Shown here in pieces: positions 16,596 through 25,502 of a DNA stretch of 64,000 bases. Under the pieces are notes generated by a model that saw only the letters and a list, made by a program, of their open reading frames with translations, did not search any database and was not told the DNA's origin. Positions within the stretch are counted from its first letter, which is position 1. Each line of letters begins with the position of its first letter. The DNA comes from Microbacteriaceae bacterium PS02333 (GTDB lineage: Bacteria > Actinomycetota > Actinomycetes > Actinomycetales > Microbacteriaceae): contig JASCOI010000008.1 of the NCBI GenBank assembly GCA_029959665.1, positions 1 through 64,000 of the forward strand. Reading direction: 5' to 3'. The translations under genes and the position numbers were made by a program.

Positions 16596-18588
16596 GTACG
16601 ACGGCGTCGTGCGCTGCGTCAACGCCACCGGACGTGTGGTGCGAGCAGTGCGAGCTCGTGGTTGCTCCGGAGGCCGCGGGCACGTTGAGCGCCGGATTCC
16701 GCGGGAAAAATCCGTAGGGCTTGAGCGTGAACTTGGCGTAATCGACTGGCATAACCGGCCAGTCCTCGGGACGCGGGAAGTGCGTCGGACCGAAAGTGTG
16801 CCAGAGGACGATGTCCTCGCCGTCGAGAGTTCGGTCCCCCCGCACGTACCGGGCAACACCGTCCCCGCCCGGATTTTGGTGGACGAAGTCCCCGGCGGCG
16901 AAGCGCTCCGCCGGGTCGTACTGCGTGACGTACAGGTGCTTGCGGGCGAACTCGGCACGGGCAGCGACGGACGACGAGTCGTCGGCGAGCAGCACAGGGG
17001 CGTCTTGTGGGTACAGCACATAGCCGGTGGGATGACCCAGGTGGTTGCGTTCTTCGGTGTTTGAGATGAACCAGCTGCGGGCGCGCGAGGCGTCGGCGAG
17101 CCGGCCGGACGACGACTCCGAGGCGATCCGGGTCACCGACTTGGTGAACGCGTTGCCGTGCTCGTTGTCGGGTCCGACCGGCACCCGGACGGCGTCGACC
17201 TCGTCCACGGCGTTCGAGAGCCCGTCGATCATCATGTCGAGCCGCGCCGAGAAAAGATGCTGGTGGTACGGGGCGCCGAGACCCGGGGCGACCTCGGAGG
17301 CGTAGGGGTAGTCATCGCCGGACTCCGAGCGCCCGGGATACGACGAGGTGAAGAGGACGCCGGTGAGCTTCGCCTCGCACTCGATCGTGCCGTCGAGGTA
17401 CAGGTACCAGTAGAAGCCGTAGTCGTAGTTCCCGACGGTGGTGAAGAACGAGATGACGAGGCGGCGGGACCGCCGGACCTCCTGCGAGCCGGTGTAGATG
17501 TCGCCGTGCTTCCAGAGCGTGCCGAAGTCCTCCTCGTGCATGCAGATGCCGTTGCGGATGGTCTGCGGGTTGCCGGTCTCGTCTGCGAGGACAGCGTCGA
17601 AGTAGTGGATCTCGCCGACGCAGTCGCAACCAAGTTCGAGGGAGTTCGTGAAGCGGCCGAACAGGTACTCGCCGGTGTCGAAGTAGTTCTGCCAGAACCG
17701 GACGGGGGACGGGTCGCCGTACGGGACGAGCATCTCGTCGATCGACGCTCGGTACACGACCGGGCGCAGCCGCTCCCCGTCCTGCCAGGACAGCTGGCGG
17801 AGCACGAGCCCCTCGCGAGCGTCGAACCCGACCTGGAAACGCCAGTTCGCCCACTCGACGAACTCGCCGTCCACGCGGAACGATGGACCCTCGGGCTGGG
17901 TGATGATGATCGGCTTGAGGTCGAGCGGCTCGCCCTGCATCGCCGGGTCGTCGAAGTTGCCGGAGGTGGTCGGCACCGGCGTGTCCGCCACGTCGACAAT
18001 GCGCGTGACCGTTCGGTTGTTTGCGTCGATGTACACGGAGAGTCCGTCCACGGGGTGCGCCCAGACGTGGTCGGCGGGGTGGTCCTGCTTGAAGGCGAGG
18101 ACGCGCAGAATCCGGTGTCCCTTCTCCTCCGGGTAGTCGTAGTAGCCGCCTGATAGCGGGACGCACTTGACCTCGTCGACGGAGAGTCCGCGCTTCGCGA
18201 GGGCCGCGATCCAGCGATCGTCCGCGCCGGCGATCTCGCCGACGGCGTCGAACTCCTCGATGAGAATGGGCAGCTGCCCACGGGACCCGTCGAGCTCGTG
18301 GACGGACAGGACGGTGCGGTCGGTGATCGAGAGGACGATGTCGGTAGAGCGTCCGGTCGCCATGTCGAGGAGCATCACGCGGGCACGGCGGTCCGGCAGT
18401 AGCCCGTCGCCGGCCTGCCAGGCGAGGACGTCCCGCTTGTGCGGCTCCTCGAGCCCGACGTACACGAACCGTGTGGTCTCAGTCCAGTCCGGTTGCGCTG
18501 TGACAACGTCACGGATCGCGGTGATCTCGTCGGGCGTCAGGCTGACAAGCGGGTTGGTGGTGGTAGTGGTGAATCTCGTAATCGTCAT
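16579..18588 (-). CDS. Copper-containing primary-amine oxidase (tyramine oxidase type)
   Basis: 669 aa from the ATG reading MTITRFTTT. It oxidatively deaminates primary amines to aldehydes with H2O2 and NH3. The topaquinone precursor Tyr388 lies in TVGNYDYGF, the catalytic base Asp304 in NYFDTGEYLFG, copper ligands His442 and His444 in YHQHLFSARLD, and the third copper His in HTFGPTHFPRPEDWP. No signal peptide, as in cytoplasmic actinobacterial members. The C-terminus ends in an unusual His-rich tail (SSHCSHHTSG and HDAVVHDHGH), possibly for copper capture. Coupled to a small membrane protein downstream. Confidence 0.95.
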   Translation of the reverse strand: MTITRFTTTTTNPLVSLTPDEITAIRDVVTAQPDWTETTRFVYVGLEEPHKRDVLAWQAGDGLLPDRRARVMLLDMATGRSTDIVLSITDRTVLSVHELDGSRGQLPILIEEFDAVGEIAGADDRWIAALAKRGLSVDEVKCVPLSGGYYDYPEEKGHRILRVLAFKQDHPADHVWAHPVDGLSVYIDANNRTVTRIVDVADTPVPTTSGNFDDPAMQGEPLDLKPIIITQPEGPSFRVDGEFVEWANWRFQVGFDAREGLVLRQLSWQDGERLRPVVYRASIDEMLVPYGDPSPVRFWQNYFDTGEYLFGRFTNSLELGCDCVGEIHYFDAVLADETGNPQTIRNGICMHEEDFGTLWKHGDIYTGSQEVRRSRRLVISFFTTVGNYDYGFYWYLYLDGTIECEAKLTGVLFTSSYPGRSESGDDYPYASEVAPGLGAPYHQHLFSARLDMMIDGLSNAVDEVDAVRVPVGPDNEHGNAFTKSVTRIASESSSGRLADASRARSWFISNTEERNHLGHPTGYVLYPQDAPVLLADDSSSVAARAEFARKHLYVTQYDPAERFAAGDFVHQNPGGDGVARYVRGDRTLDGEDIVLWHTFGPTHFPRPEDWPVMPVDYAKFTLKPYGFFPRNPALNVPAASGATTSSHCSHHTSGGVDAAHDAVVHDHGH

Positions 18589-18782
18589 GTCGACGTGCCT
18601 TTCTCGCAATGTGGGGTCATAGAGCGCATAGATAAGCGTGGGGAGCGGCAGCGGTTCTGGTCGCCGCGAGAGCGTCGAGCGCTCCATACCGTCGGCGTCA
18701 TTACAGAAACTCGCCGTGAGATGGTGCTCGAACCTGTCTGGTGAACAGTGAGGTCCGGACGCCGAAGCAGGAACTACCCCGT

Positions 18783-19832
18783 CTAGAACCGGGTGAGCCA
18801 AAGTGGATCGTTGAGGAACTGCTCGGCGACATGCACTGTCCCCGGGAGGTTCTCGTCCCACAGATCCGCGGGCAGCGCATCGGATCGGTGCGTTGTCGCC
18901 CAGCCCAGCATCGTCAAGCGGCGCAGCATCGACAACGCATTCGCTGCGCGCAGCGATGCCGTCGGCAGCGACTCAGAACCGGAATACCCTTGGAACCAAG
19001 CTCGCGCCATCTGCAGCACCGACGGCCGATGTTCATAGAACGTGATTGCTGCCGCAAAGTCGTACAAATAGTACCCGTAGCCGCAGTCATCAAAATCGAT
19101 GACCGTCGCCGATCCGTCTTCGGCAACCATGACGTTCGACGGGCGAAGATCCCCATGGATGAGCCCGAAGTGGTGTGAATTTCCCGCCGCCGTAGCCTCG
19201 ATAAGAGCGTTCTTCGCAACTGACTCAGCACGTTCAAGAGTGGACCCTTCCCGTGCCGATAGCTCAGCGGCCCGCCAGTCGCCGAAACGCGCGGCCGCTC
19301 CGACGAGCTCGTCGGTACCCCACCGGCCGCGTCGGAACCCGATGGGTGCCTCCCAAGCGCGGCTGTGCTCGTGCATGCGGCGCGTCAGCGCCCCAATCTC
19401 TGTGAAGTGCGCGGTGAAGTCAGGGAGGTCTTCGAGTACAACCCCGGTGACATGGTCGAAGGCGACAGCTGTCCACTCTGAACCGTCAGGAGCACGAAGC
19501 GACTGCACGAGCTCGCCATCCGCGCCGCGCGCCGGCGAGGGCGTGGGCAAGTTGATGTCCCGTCGCAGCGCTTCGACCCACTGCAGCTCCGATCTCACCT
19601 CAGCCAGGTCGACGTATCCGGGACGCCCAAGTCGGACAACTAACCGTGGAAGGCCGGCGCACCGCACCCGAAAGGTGACGTTCTCTGAGACGACGATGAG
19701 CGCGACCTCCACATCGACCGTGCCAAGCCCCCACGCGCGGACAATTTCATCCTTCGCCCACGCAGGCGCAGCGTCTCCCCGCGCGAGCGCGTCGAAGGCG
19801 GCGAGTGGATCGACCAAGTGCAACTTGTCCAT
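18783..19832 (-). CDS. Aminoglycoside/homoserine-type phosphotransferase (APH fold)
   Basis: 349 aa. The kinase-like fold has the catalytic loop HFGLIHGDLRPSNVMV with the base Asp, and the metal-binding VIDFDDCGYGYYLYDFA, both intact. The overall pattern, ALIVVSENVTFRV then a C-terminal YEHRPSVLQMARAWFQGYSG, is like homoserine kinase II, choline kinase or hydroxylysine kinase relatives rather than antibiotic-resistance enzymes. It is divergent, 144 bp from an ETNPPL-like class III PLP enzyme, which makes an amino-alcohol or hydroxy-amino-acid kinase plausible. Confidence 0.88.
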   Translation of the reverse strand: MDKLHLVDPLAAFDALARGDAAPAWAKDEIVRAWGLGTVDVEVALIVVSENVTFRVRCAGLPRLVVRLGRPGYVDLAEVRSELQWVEALRRDINLPTPSPARGADGELVQSLRAPDGSEWTAVAFDHVTGVVLEDLPDFTAHFTEIGALTRRMHEHSRAWEAPIGFRRGRWGTDELVGAAARFGDWRAAELSAREGSTLERAESVAKNALIEATAAGNSHHFGLIHGDLRPSNVMVAEDGSATVIDFDDCGYGYYLYDFAAAITFYEHRPSVLQMARAWFQGYSGSESLPTASLRAANALSMLRRLTMLGWATTHRSDALPADLWDENLPGTVHVAEQFLNDPLWLTRF

Positions 19833-19976
19833 GCGATGGAACCTAGGTGCGCATCGCGTGCCGCGTCCCACCGATCCGGGGACGCGTTACCGGCCATTCA
19901 CACAACCGGGCGGAGTCGTAACGCGGCTGAAACAGAGGCGCAGCGAAATCGGTCCCCGACCGATCACGATGGGAGG

Positions 19977-21341
19977 GTGATCGAAGAGACGAGCATCGCC
20001 ACCGGCAACGCGAGCATCCTGCAGGGCAACAGCTTCAAAGCAGAAGACATCGACGCGTTGCCCCCGAGGGCCCGCGGACTCGTGGAGCGTCGCGAGCGGC
20101 GGCTAGGTGCCGCATACCGGCTGTTCTACCGGCAGCCGGTCGAGTTGGTTCGCGGCCAGGGAGCGCACGCTTGGGACGCGGACGGGGTGGAGTACCTCGA
20201 CCTATACAACAACGTTCCGTCGCTCGGTCATGCGCACCCCGCAGTCGTCGAGGCAGTGCAACGCCAGATGGCACAGCTGAACACCCACACTCGGTACCTG
20301 CACCGTAACGTTCTCAACTACGCCGATGATCTCGCAACCACGCTGCCGGCGGACGACTACCAGATGATGTTCGTCTGCACCGGTTCAGAAGCGAACGACC
20401 TTGGCCTCCGAGTCGGACGAGCGGCCACCGGGGGTACCGCGTGGATTGCAACGAAAGAGGCCTACCACGGGAACACAGCGCTCGTCACTGCACACTCGCC
20501 ATCCCTTGCCGGCGCAGAGGCGATGGATCCGACGCTTCGAGTAATCGCACCGCCGGACACCTATCGCCGCGGCGGGTCGGAACAAGCCGGAGCCTCATTC
20601 CTCGCTGACCTGCAAGCGGCGGTTGACGATATCGAAGCCTCTGGTGATGGGTTCGCTGGCTTCATCGCGGACTCATCGTTCTCGTCCGACGGCGTCTTCC
20701 TTGGTCATCCCGGCATGATCACCGCCGCCATCAATCTGGTGCACGCTCGCGGGGGCGTGTTCCTGGCTGACGAGGTCCAGCCAGGGTTCGGTCGCACCGG
20801 CGATACGTTCTGGGGGTTCGAGCGACACGGCGTCGTCCCGGACATCATCACGACGGGCAAGCCGATGGGCAACGGCTTCCCCGTCGCCGCCATGATTGCT
20901 CGGGCGGGGGTCCTTGATGCCTTCGCACAGCACCGTCCTTACTTCAACACCTTTGGTGGGAACCCGGTAGCCATGGCCGCCGCGCAAGCCGTGCTCGACA
21001 CCATCCGCGCCGAGGGCCTTCAGGAACACGCTCGTACTGTTGGCAACCAGTTCCGATCGGCGCTTCGGGAACTCGCGTCGCAGCATGCGCTCATCGGCGA
21101 CGTGCGAGGCGCAGGCTTGTACACGGGCGTCGAGTTGGTTACCGATCGCGCTTCGAAGCAGCCAGCGACCGGCGCCGCCCTCGCCGTCATCGAGGAGCTG
21201 CGCGATCGAGGGGTGCTCACCAGCGTGTGCGGGCCAGCGAACAACATCCTCAAGTTGCGGCCGCCCCTCGCATTTGCTGCCGACGACATCGCACGAGCCA
21301 TCGAGGCACTGGACGGGGCGCTGCGGTCTGCGCGATCCTGA
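19977..21341 (+). CDS. Class III PLP enzyme related to ethanolamine-phosphate/phosphohydroxylysine phospho-lyases
   Basis: 454 aa from GTG (IEETSIATGNASILQGNSF). Class III aminotransferase features are FVCTGSEANDLGLR, VFLADEVQPGFGRTGDTFW with the cofactor Asp, and ITTGKPMGNGFPVAAM with the Schiff-base Lys. The blocks LDLYNNVPSLGHAHP and MAQLNTHTRYLHRNVLNYA match the ETNPPL/PHYKPL subgroup, which eliminates phosphate from O-phosphoethanolamine or 5-phosphohydroxylysine rather than transaminating. GGGAGG abuts the GTG with no spacing, so the message may be leaderless. The next gene, a GntR regulator, begins 4 nt after the stop. Confidence 0.88.
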   Translation: MIEETSIATGNASILQGNSFKAEDIDALPPRARGLVERRERRLGAAYRLFYRQPVELVRGQGAHAWDADGVEYLDLYNNVPSLGHAHPAVVEAVQRQMAQLNTHTRYLHRNVLNYADDLATTLPADDYQMMFVCTGSEANDLGLRVGRAATGGTAWIATKEAYHGNTALVTAHSPSLAGAEAMDPTLRVIAPPDTYRRGGSEQAGASFLADLQAAVDDIEASGDGFAGFIADSSFSSDGVFLGHPGMITAAINLVHARGGVFLADEVQPGFGRTGDTFWGFERHGVVPDIITTGKPMGNGFPVAAMIARAGVLDAFAQHRPYFNTFGGNPVAMAAAQAVLDTIRAEGLQEHARTVGNQFRSALRELASQHALIGDVRGAGLYTGVELVTDRASKQPATGAALAVIEELRDRGVLTSVCGPANNILKLRPPLAFAADDIARAIEALDGALRSARS

Positions 21342-21345
21342 CTGG

Positions 21346-22092
21346 ATGACAATCGACTCGGCTCTATGGGAGCGGATCGCTCGGATGCTCGACGCAGCCG
21401 GGTACCTTCCTGGCGAACGCGTCGGGTCAGAGCGGGACCTCGCCGAAACCTTCGGGGTCAGCCGCTCAGCGTTGCGCACAGCGGTGGAACACCTCGAACG
21501 GCAAGGTGTGCTCCGGCGGACGATCGGCAGCGCCGGTGGGGTCTTCGCGTGGGATGGGAAGATCGAGCGGCACGTTAACACGCTCGAAGGTGTTCCCGCG
21601 CTCCTACGTCAGCAGGGATTCAGCTCACGAACGACGTGCCTCCGATCGGAGCTCGCTACCGCTGATGCTGCCGAACAGCGTGCGCTCCGACTTGACCCTG
21701 GTCAGCCGGTCTTGCGTTTGGTCCGACGTCGAGATGCCGAGGGGGCAGCGTTGTCGTTGGATGCGATGACCCTGCCAATACGACGCTTTCCCGGCTTACA
21801 GACGATGTCCCTTGATGGCAGCGTCTATCAACTCCTGCACGAGCACTTCGGGGTTGAAGCCTTCGAAGCAAACGAGACCATCGACGTTGTTGCCGCAGAC
21901 GCTGCCCTCGCGCAGATTCTTGAGGTCTCCCCAGGAGATCCGCTGCTCTCGATCCGGCGCGTCACCTACGACCAGGACAGGGTCCCGTTCGAGTTCGCTC
22001 ACGACCACTTCATCGCGGCAAGAACAAGGATCACCATGCGTCGGACCGGCGCTCGGTGGAAACGAGCCGCGTCCCCTCGACGCGGCGGGTAG
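21346..22092 (+). CDS. GntR-family regulator, HutC/UTRA subgroup
   Basis: 248 aa. An N-terminal winged helix reads YLPGERVGSERDLAETFGVS and SALRTAVEHLERQGVLRR. The UTRA effector domain contains EQRALRLDPGQPVLRLVRRR, FPGLQTMSLDGSVYQLLHEH and the C-terminal PGDPLLSIRRVTYDQDRVPF. It is coupled to the PLP phospho-lyase-like gene, so it probably senses that pathway's substrate or product. The C-terminus ends in a short basic extension. Confidence 0.9.
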   Translation: MTIDSALWERIARMLDAAGYLPGERVGSERDLAETFGVSRSALRTAVEHLERQGVLRRTIGSAGGVFAWDGKIERHVNTLEGVPALLRQQGFSSRTTCLRSELATADAAEQRALRLDPGQPVLRLVRRRDAEGAALSLDAMTLPIRRFPGLQTMSLDGSVYQLLHEHFGVEAFEANETIDVVAADAALAQILEVSPGDPLLSIRRVTYDQDRVPFEFAHDHFIAARTRITMRRTGARWKRAASPRRGG

Positions 22093-22119
22093 TTGACTGC
22101 CCCGAGGCGGGCGCCCTCA

Positions 22120-22136
22120 CAGCGGGCAGCCCGCTG
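22120..22136. terminator. Hairpin between convergent genes
   Basis: CAGCGG-GCAGC-CCGCTG forms a compact stem in the 64-bp space between the convergent stops of the GntR gene (plus) and the phosphotransferase (minus). It probably serves both directions; no T-run. Confidence 0.5.
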
Positions 22137-22156
22137 CTCAGGCACTCCTCGAGGGT

Positions 22157-23095
22157 CTAGAGCTGAGCGAGTTCACTTGACCACTCGGCGCGCCGCATAT
22201 GAGCGAGTGCATCCCGGAGATGCATGTAGCCGTACTTCCCATAGTCGTAGTCGTCAGCGTCGCCCGCGCGATTGACCGCCCAAAGGCCGAAGCGAACTAG
22301 CACCGCTACGTACATGGCAGACATGCGGGCGCCAAGCTGACTCGAGTACCGCCCGTAATACTCTTCGATGACTTCGTGGCGTGTGGTGTCCGGTACGGGG
22401 TAAAAACCGAGCAGCCCAAGCAGTTCGTAGCTCGGGTCGTTGTTCGCTGCGTAGTCGAAGTCGACCAGCTGGAGTGGTCGCCGGTCGTGCGGAGACACCA
22501 TCATGTTCGCAGAGTTCGGGTCGTTGTGGCACGGAGCCAGATCGCTCCCGGAGGCTATAAGTGCTGCTGCGGCGGTCTTCCACCCGGACAGGGCCTCCTC
22601 CACCCACGCTGGAGCCGTCGCCGTCCGATGACGGTACTCGTCAAGGGCGCCATCGATCTCGTCGAACACCGTGCGCGTGCGGGGAAGCAACTGCAACCCA
22701 TGAAGTCGCTTATAGGCGCGGGCGACGTCATGGATGGCGTCCGTGCCGGCCAGTTCGTACTCGGTGAGCGGCCGGTACCCGTCGAGGAACTCTGTGACTT
22801 CGATACCGGAGGTGGGGTCGAAGAAGATCGAACGAGGGGACAGGCCGGCGCTCGACGACAGAACCGATGCTGCCCTCGCAGCACCGCGGTCGCTGAACGA
22901 GGCAGTCTGCGCACCGGGAACCTTGAGGAACCAAGTCTGACCGGACGTGGACGTCATGCGCCAGTTGTGGTTGTTCAGACCGCCGCCGATCGGCGAGAGT
23001 TGGACGGAATCTCGTGACCAGAGCCAGCCCGGAAGCGATGGTAATTGTTTCGCGAGATCCGTGCCGCTGAGCGTGACCCAGTTCTGAGTATTCAT
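22157..23095 (-). CDS. APH-fold phosphotransferase (choline/ethanolamine kinase-like), active-site motifs intact
   Basis: 312 aa. Nucleotide-loop-like segment LSPIGGGLNNHNWRMTSTSG near residue 35, catalytic loop APCHNDPNSANMMV, and metal-binding LQLVDFDYAANNDPSYELL. These match choline/thiamine kinase-like enzymes. The ATG overlaps the TGA of the preceding phosphotransferase-like gene (ATGA). Last of three coupled genes after the amidase and the degenerate relative. Substrate unknown, perhaps an amino alcohol released by the amidase. Confidence 0.87.
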   Translation of the reverse strand: MNTQNWVTLSGTDLAKQLPSLPGWLWSRDSVQLSPIGGGLNNHNWRMTSTSGQTWFLKVPGAQTASFSDRGAARAASVLSSSAGLSPRSIFFDPTSGIEVTEFLDGYRPLTEYELAGTDAIHDVARAYKRLHGLQLLPRTRTVFDEIDGALDEYRHRTATAPAWVEEALSGWKTAAAALIASGSDLAPCHNDPNSANMMVSPHDRRPLQLVDFDYAANNDPSYELLGLLGFYPVPDTTRHEVIEEYYGRYSSQLGARMSAMYVAVLVRFGLWAVNRAGDADDYDYGKYGYMHLRDALAHMRRAEWSSELAQL

Positions 23096-23994
23096 GCCTG
23101 TCTCATCCAGGTGGTGAACTCCGAGTCGTCGACCAAGCCAAGTGCGTGTCTGAGCCGGAGGCTCCCGTAAGGGCTTGGTGTGAAGTCGCCGCTTTCGTTC
23201 GTGAAGGTCGCAAGCCTTGAGATGCACATCCATCGAACGTCGTCAATGAGGCTAAAGAGCCGTGCGCGGGCGTACTGCTGCGGGTCCCAACTGCCCCAAA
23301 ACTGCTCGAAGACGGCTTCGGGTCGGCGGAAGAAGGGGGCAAATTCCGCGACGAGGCACCCAGCGATGTATGCCCGATCCATCTCCGCCTCCAAAGTGCC
23401 GCCAACCAGACGCACGGCCTGATCGTCCTGGATCATCACATTCGAGACGGTCGCGTCACCGAGTGTCGGCTCGAAGATCGAGCCGGCGCCAAGCGCCGTC
23501 GCAGCAGCAGGTAGGCATCGCAGGACTGCTTCGGCGCCGGCAGGAAGTGGCATGGAAAATCGTTGCAATGCGGCCAACAACCGTTGCACTTCTACGCACG
23601 GGTCGACTCGTCGTAGTGAAATATCAAGACGTCCGATGGCCGAGTGTGTCGCGAGGATTGCGCCGATTAGAGGCTCAGTGAGCCGGGTGAATGTCCCGAC
23701 GCGGCACGTTGCGGTGAGATCGTGCGAGATCAAGCCGTCCTCGGCATCGTCGATGACGATGCGGGGGCCGAGGCCCTGTTCGCCCATCGCTGTCCGGAGG
23801 GCCGTGGACGCAACAGGAGCAACGAGCGGTGTGTGCGCACGAGCAGTCTTCCGGACGACGGCGACGCCATCGATAACCGTTTGCTGCACGACAGCATTGC
23901 CCGACCACCATCCGGGTCCCCCCGCTGCCACTGGGAGCGGGACCCACCTGTGCCGGCGATCGGCTGTCGACTGTGTCTCGGGCGCGGTGGTCAC
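23092..23994 (-). CDS. Phosphotransferase-like protein with degenerate active site
   Basis: 300 aa. It follows the APH/choline-kinase outline: an N-terminal VVRKTARAHTPLVAPVASTAL segment, then IFEPTLGDATVSNVMIQDDQAVRLVGG and MDRAYIAGCLVAEFAPFF. The usual HxDxxxxN loop reads LGDATVSN, keeping Asp and Asn but losing the His, and the metal-binding DFD/DWE is replaced by GGT. Catalysis is therefore doubtful; it may be a pseudokinase. GTG start overlaps the amidase TGA (GTGA), and its own stop overlaps the intact kinase's ATG. This tight pairing suggests a heterodimer (inference). Confidence 0.7.
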   Translation of the reverse strand: MTTAPETQSTADRRHRWVPLPVAAGGPGWWSGNAVVQQTVIDGVAVVRKTARAHTPLVAPVASTALRTAMGEQGLGPRIVIDDAEDGLISHDLTATCRVGTFTRLTEPLIGAILATHSAIGRLDISLRRVDPCVEVQRLLAALQRFSMPLPAGAEAVLRCLPAAATALGAGSIFEPTLGDATVSNVMIQDDQAVRLVGGTLEAEMDRAYIAGCLVAEFAPFFRRPEAVFEQFWGSWDPQQYARARLFSLIDDVRWMCISRLATFTNESGDFTPSPYGSLRLRHALGLVDDSEFTTWMRQA

Positions 23995-25412
23995 GCAGCC
24001 TCCGTGCGTGCAACGTCAACGAATGGGTAGGTGAGGCTGACTCCATTGCGTTCTGCAAGGAGCCGCATCAGTGCGATGACCTCGGCGTCCTGGAACCGCT
24101 TTCCCACGATCTGTACACCGAGGGGGAGGCCCGCGCTGTTCAAGCCTGCGGGGATGACACCCGCTGGCTGACCGGTCTGGTTGAACCAAGCAGTCAGCTG
24201 CATGTGATCAATCGTCGAGCGGCTACCGGCTGGTCCAACGGCCTCGGCGGGAAAAGCGGCCACGGACAGCACCGGGGTCATCAGGAAATCCCACGCGTAA
24301 ACTGCTCGGCGAACCCGCTCTCGAGCGCCATCAAGCGCATTCATCGCTTCTGCGTACGCGAGCCCGGACATCCGGTAGGCGACGCTCGCGAATTCGGCCA
24401 GCTCGGGCAAGATCTGACTGCGGCGTGCCATCGGCACACTATGAAGCTCCGCCAGTACGCGGAACCGGTAGGTGGCGAGCAGTGCGTCCTGATCCTCCGG
24501 GACAAGTCCGATGTCCGGGATTTCGGTTACGTGCGCTCCTGCCTCAGTGAGAACCTCAGCTTGCCGGAGGACGGCCTCCCATTCCTCATCACCGGTCGGC
24601 ATACCGGCGCCGGCATGCCGACAGATGGCAATGCGGATCCCGTTGAGGTGCTGTCGCTGAGGAGCCGACTCGTATCGACCGGGCAAGCCTGACAGGTCGG
24701 ACTCATCCGCGACAGCGATTACTCGCAGCAGTGCTTCCAAGTCGTCAACAGTCCGTGCAAGGGGTCCGGGCGTGCGGACGCTGCTGGCTGGTGCATACGG
24801 CACCCGACCCTGCGTGGGCTTGAACCCGAACACTCCCGAGTGCGCCGCGGGGGAACGAACGGACCCGCCGAGGTCCGTTCCTACGGAGAGTGGGCCCACG
24901 CCGCTGGCGAGTAGGACACCTGCGCCGGAACTTGACCCTCCGGGGGACATCGCGGGATTCCACGGATTGCGCACAACACCGTAGAGGCTGCTGAGCCCGG
25001 AAGCGACCATGCCAAGCTCGGGCATCGCCGTCTTGGCGAAAATGTTCGCACCAGCTTCGCGCAAACGACGCACAGGGGCGCTGTCCTCGCTGGAGAGCAC
25101 GGGCTCGTGCACAAGACTGCCGTGCCGCCACGGCGTCCCTCGCGCCGGGATGCTGTCCTTGATCGAGACCGGCACCCCATCCAGCACACTCAGAGGCGCT
25201 TTCGCCGCCCATCGTTCAGTGCTGGCCTCAGCAGAGGCCATCGCGGCGTCCTCGTCGAGAAAGGCGACACCCGCGAACTTCTCCTGCGCCACCGCAGCGC
25301 GCTCGATCACATCAGCTGCCACCTCGACGGGCGTGAGGGCACCGTCCGTGTACTGCTGTGCGAGTTCACTGGCGCTCATCGCGCCAAGCATGGAGGGGTT
25401 GTGCGCAGTCAT
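23991..25412 (-). CDS. Amidase-signature family amidase
   Basis: 473 aa. Hydrolyses a carboxamide to acid plus ammonia or amine. The Ser-cisSer-Lys triad is visible: Lys in GVPVSIKDSIPARG, cis-Ser in MSPGGSSSGAGVL, and nucleophile Ser in GTDLGGSVRSPAAHSG. The C-terminal half ends with the substrate-pocket block FNQTGQPAGVIPAGLNSAGL. First of three coupled genes with the two phosphotransferase-like proteins, so it may release the amine they phosphorylate. It is a paralogue of the amidase at 33456-34874. Confidence 0.93.
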   Translation of the reverse strand: MTAHNPSMLGAMSASELAQQYTDGALTPVEVAADVIERAAVAQEKFAGVAFLDEDAAMASAEASTERWAAKAPLSVLDGVPVSIKDSIPARGTPWRHGSLVHEPVLSSEDSAPVRRLREAGANIFAKTAMPELGMVASGLSSLYGVVRNPWNPAMSPGGSSSGAGVLLASGVGPLSVGTDLGGSVRSPAAHSGVFGFKPTQGRVPYAPASSVRTPGPLARTVDDLEALLRVIAVADESDLSGLPGRYESAPQRQHLNGIRIAICRHAGAGMPTGDEEWEAVLRQAEVLTEAGAHVTEIPDIGLVPEDQDALLATYRFRVLAELHSVPMARRSQILPELAEFASVAYRMSGLAYAEAMNALDGARERVRRAVYAWDFLMTPVLSVAAFPAEAVGPAGSRSTIDHMQLTAWFNQTGQPAGVIPAGLNSAGLPLGVQIVGKRFQDAEVIALMRLLAERNGVSLTYPFVDVARTEAA

Positions 25413-25502
25413 CTGTGGCTCTCTCTGTCACCGTTACGCTCTGGACTCTTCGAGTTGACCGCACAACCATTTCTGGTCGCTGCGTACACCGTTTCGGTGC
25501 TG

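Noticed and set aside
16596-17021. Longer start for the small membrane protein gene (346 aa)
   Set aside because: The added part overlaps the copper amine oxidase in another phase and has no hydrophobic or family signal; the ATG at 16595 fits.
18783-19832. Aminoglycoside-resistance phosphotransferase
   Set aside because: The fold is shared, but context and sequence pattern point to a metabolic kinase of the homoserine/choline/hydroxylysine type.
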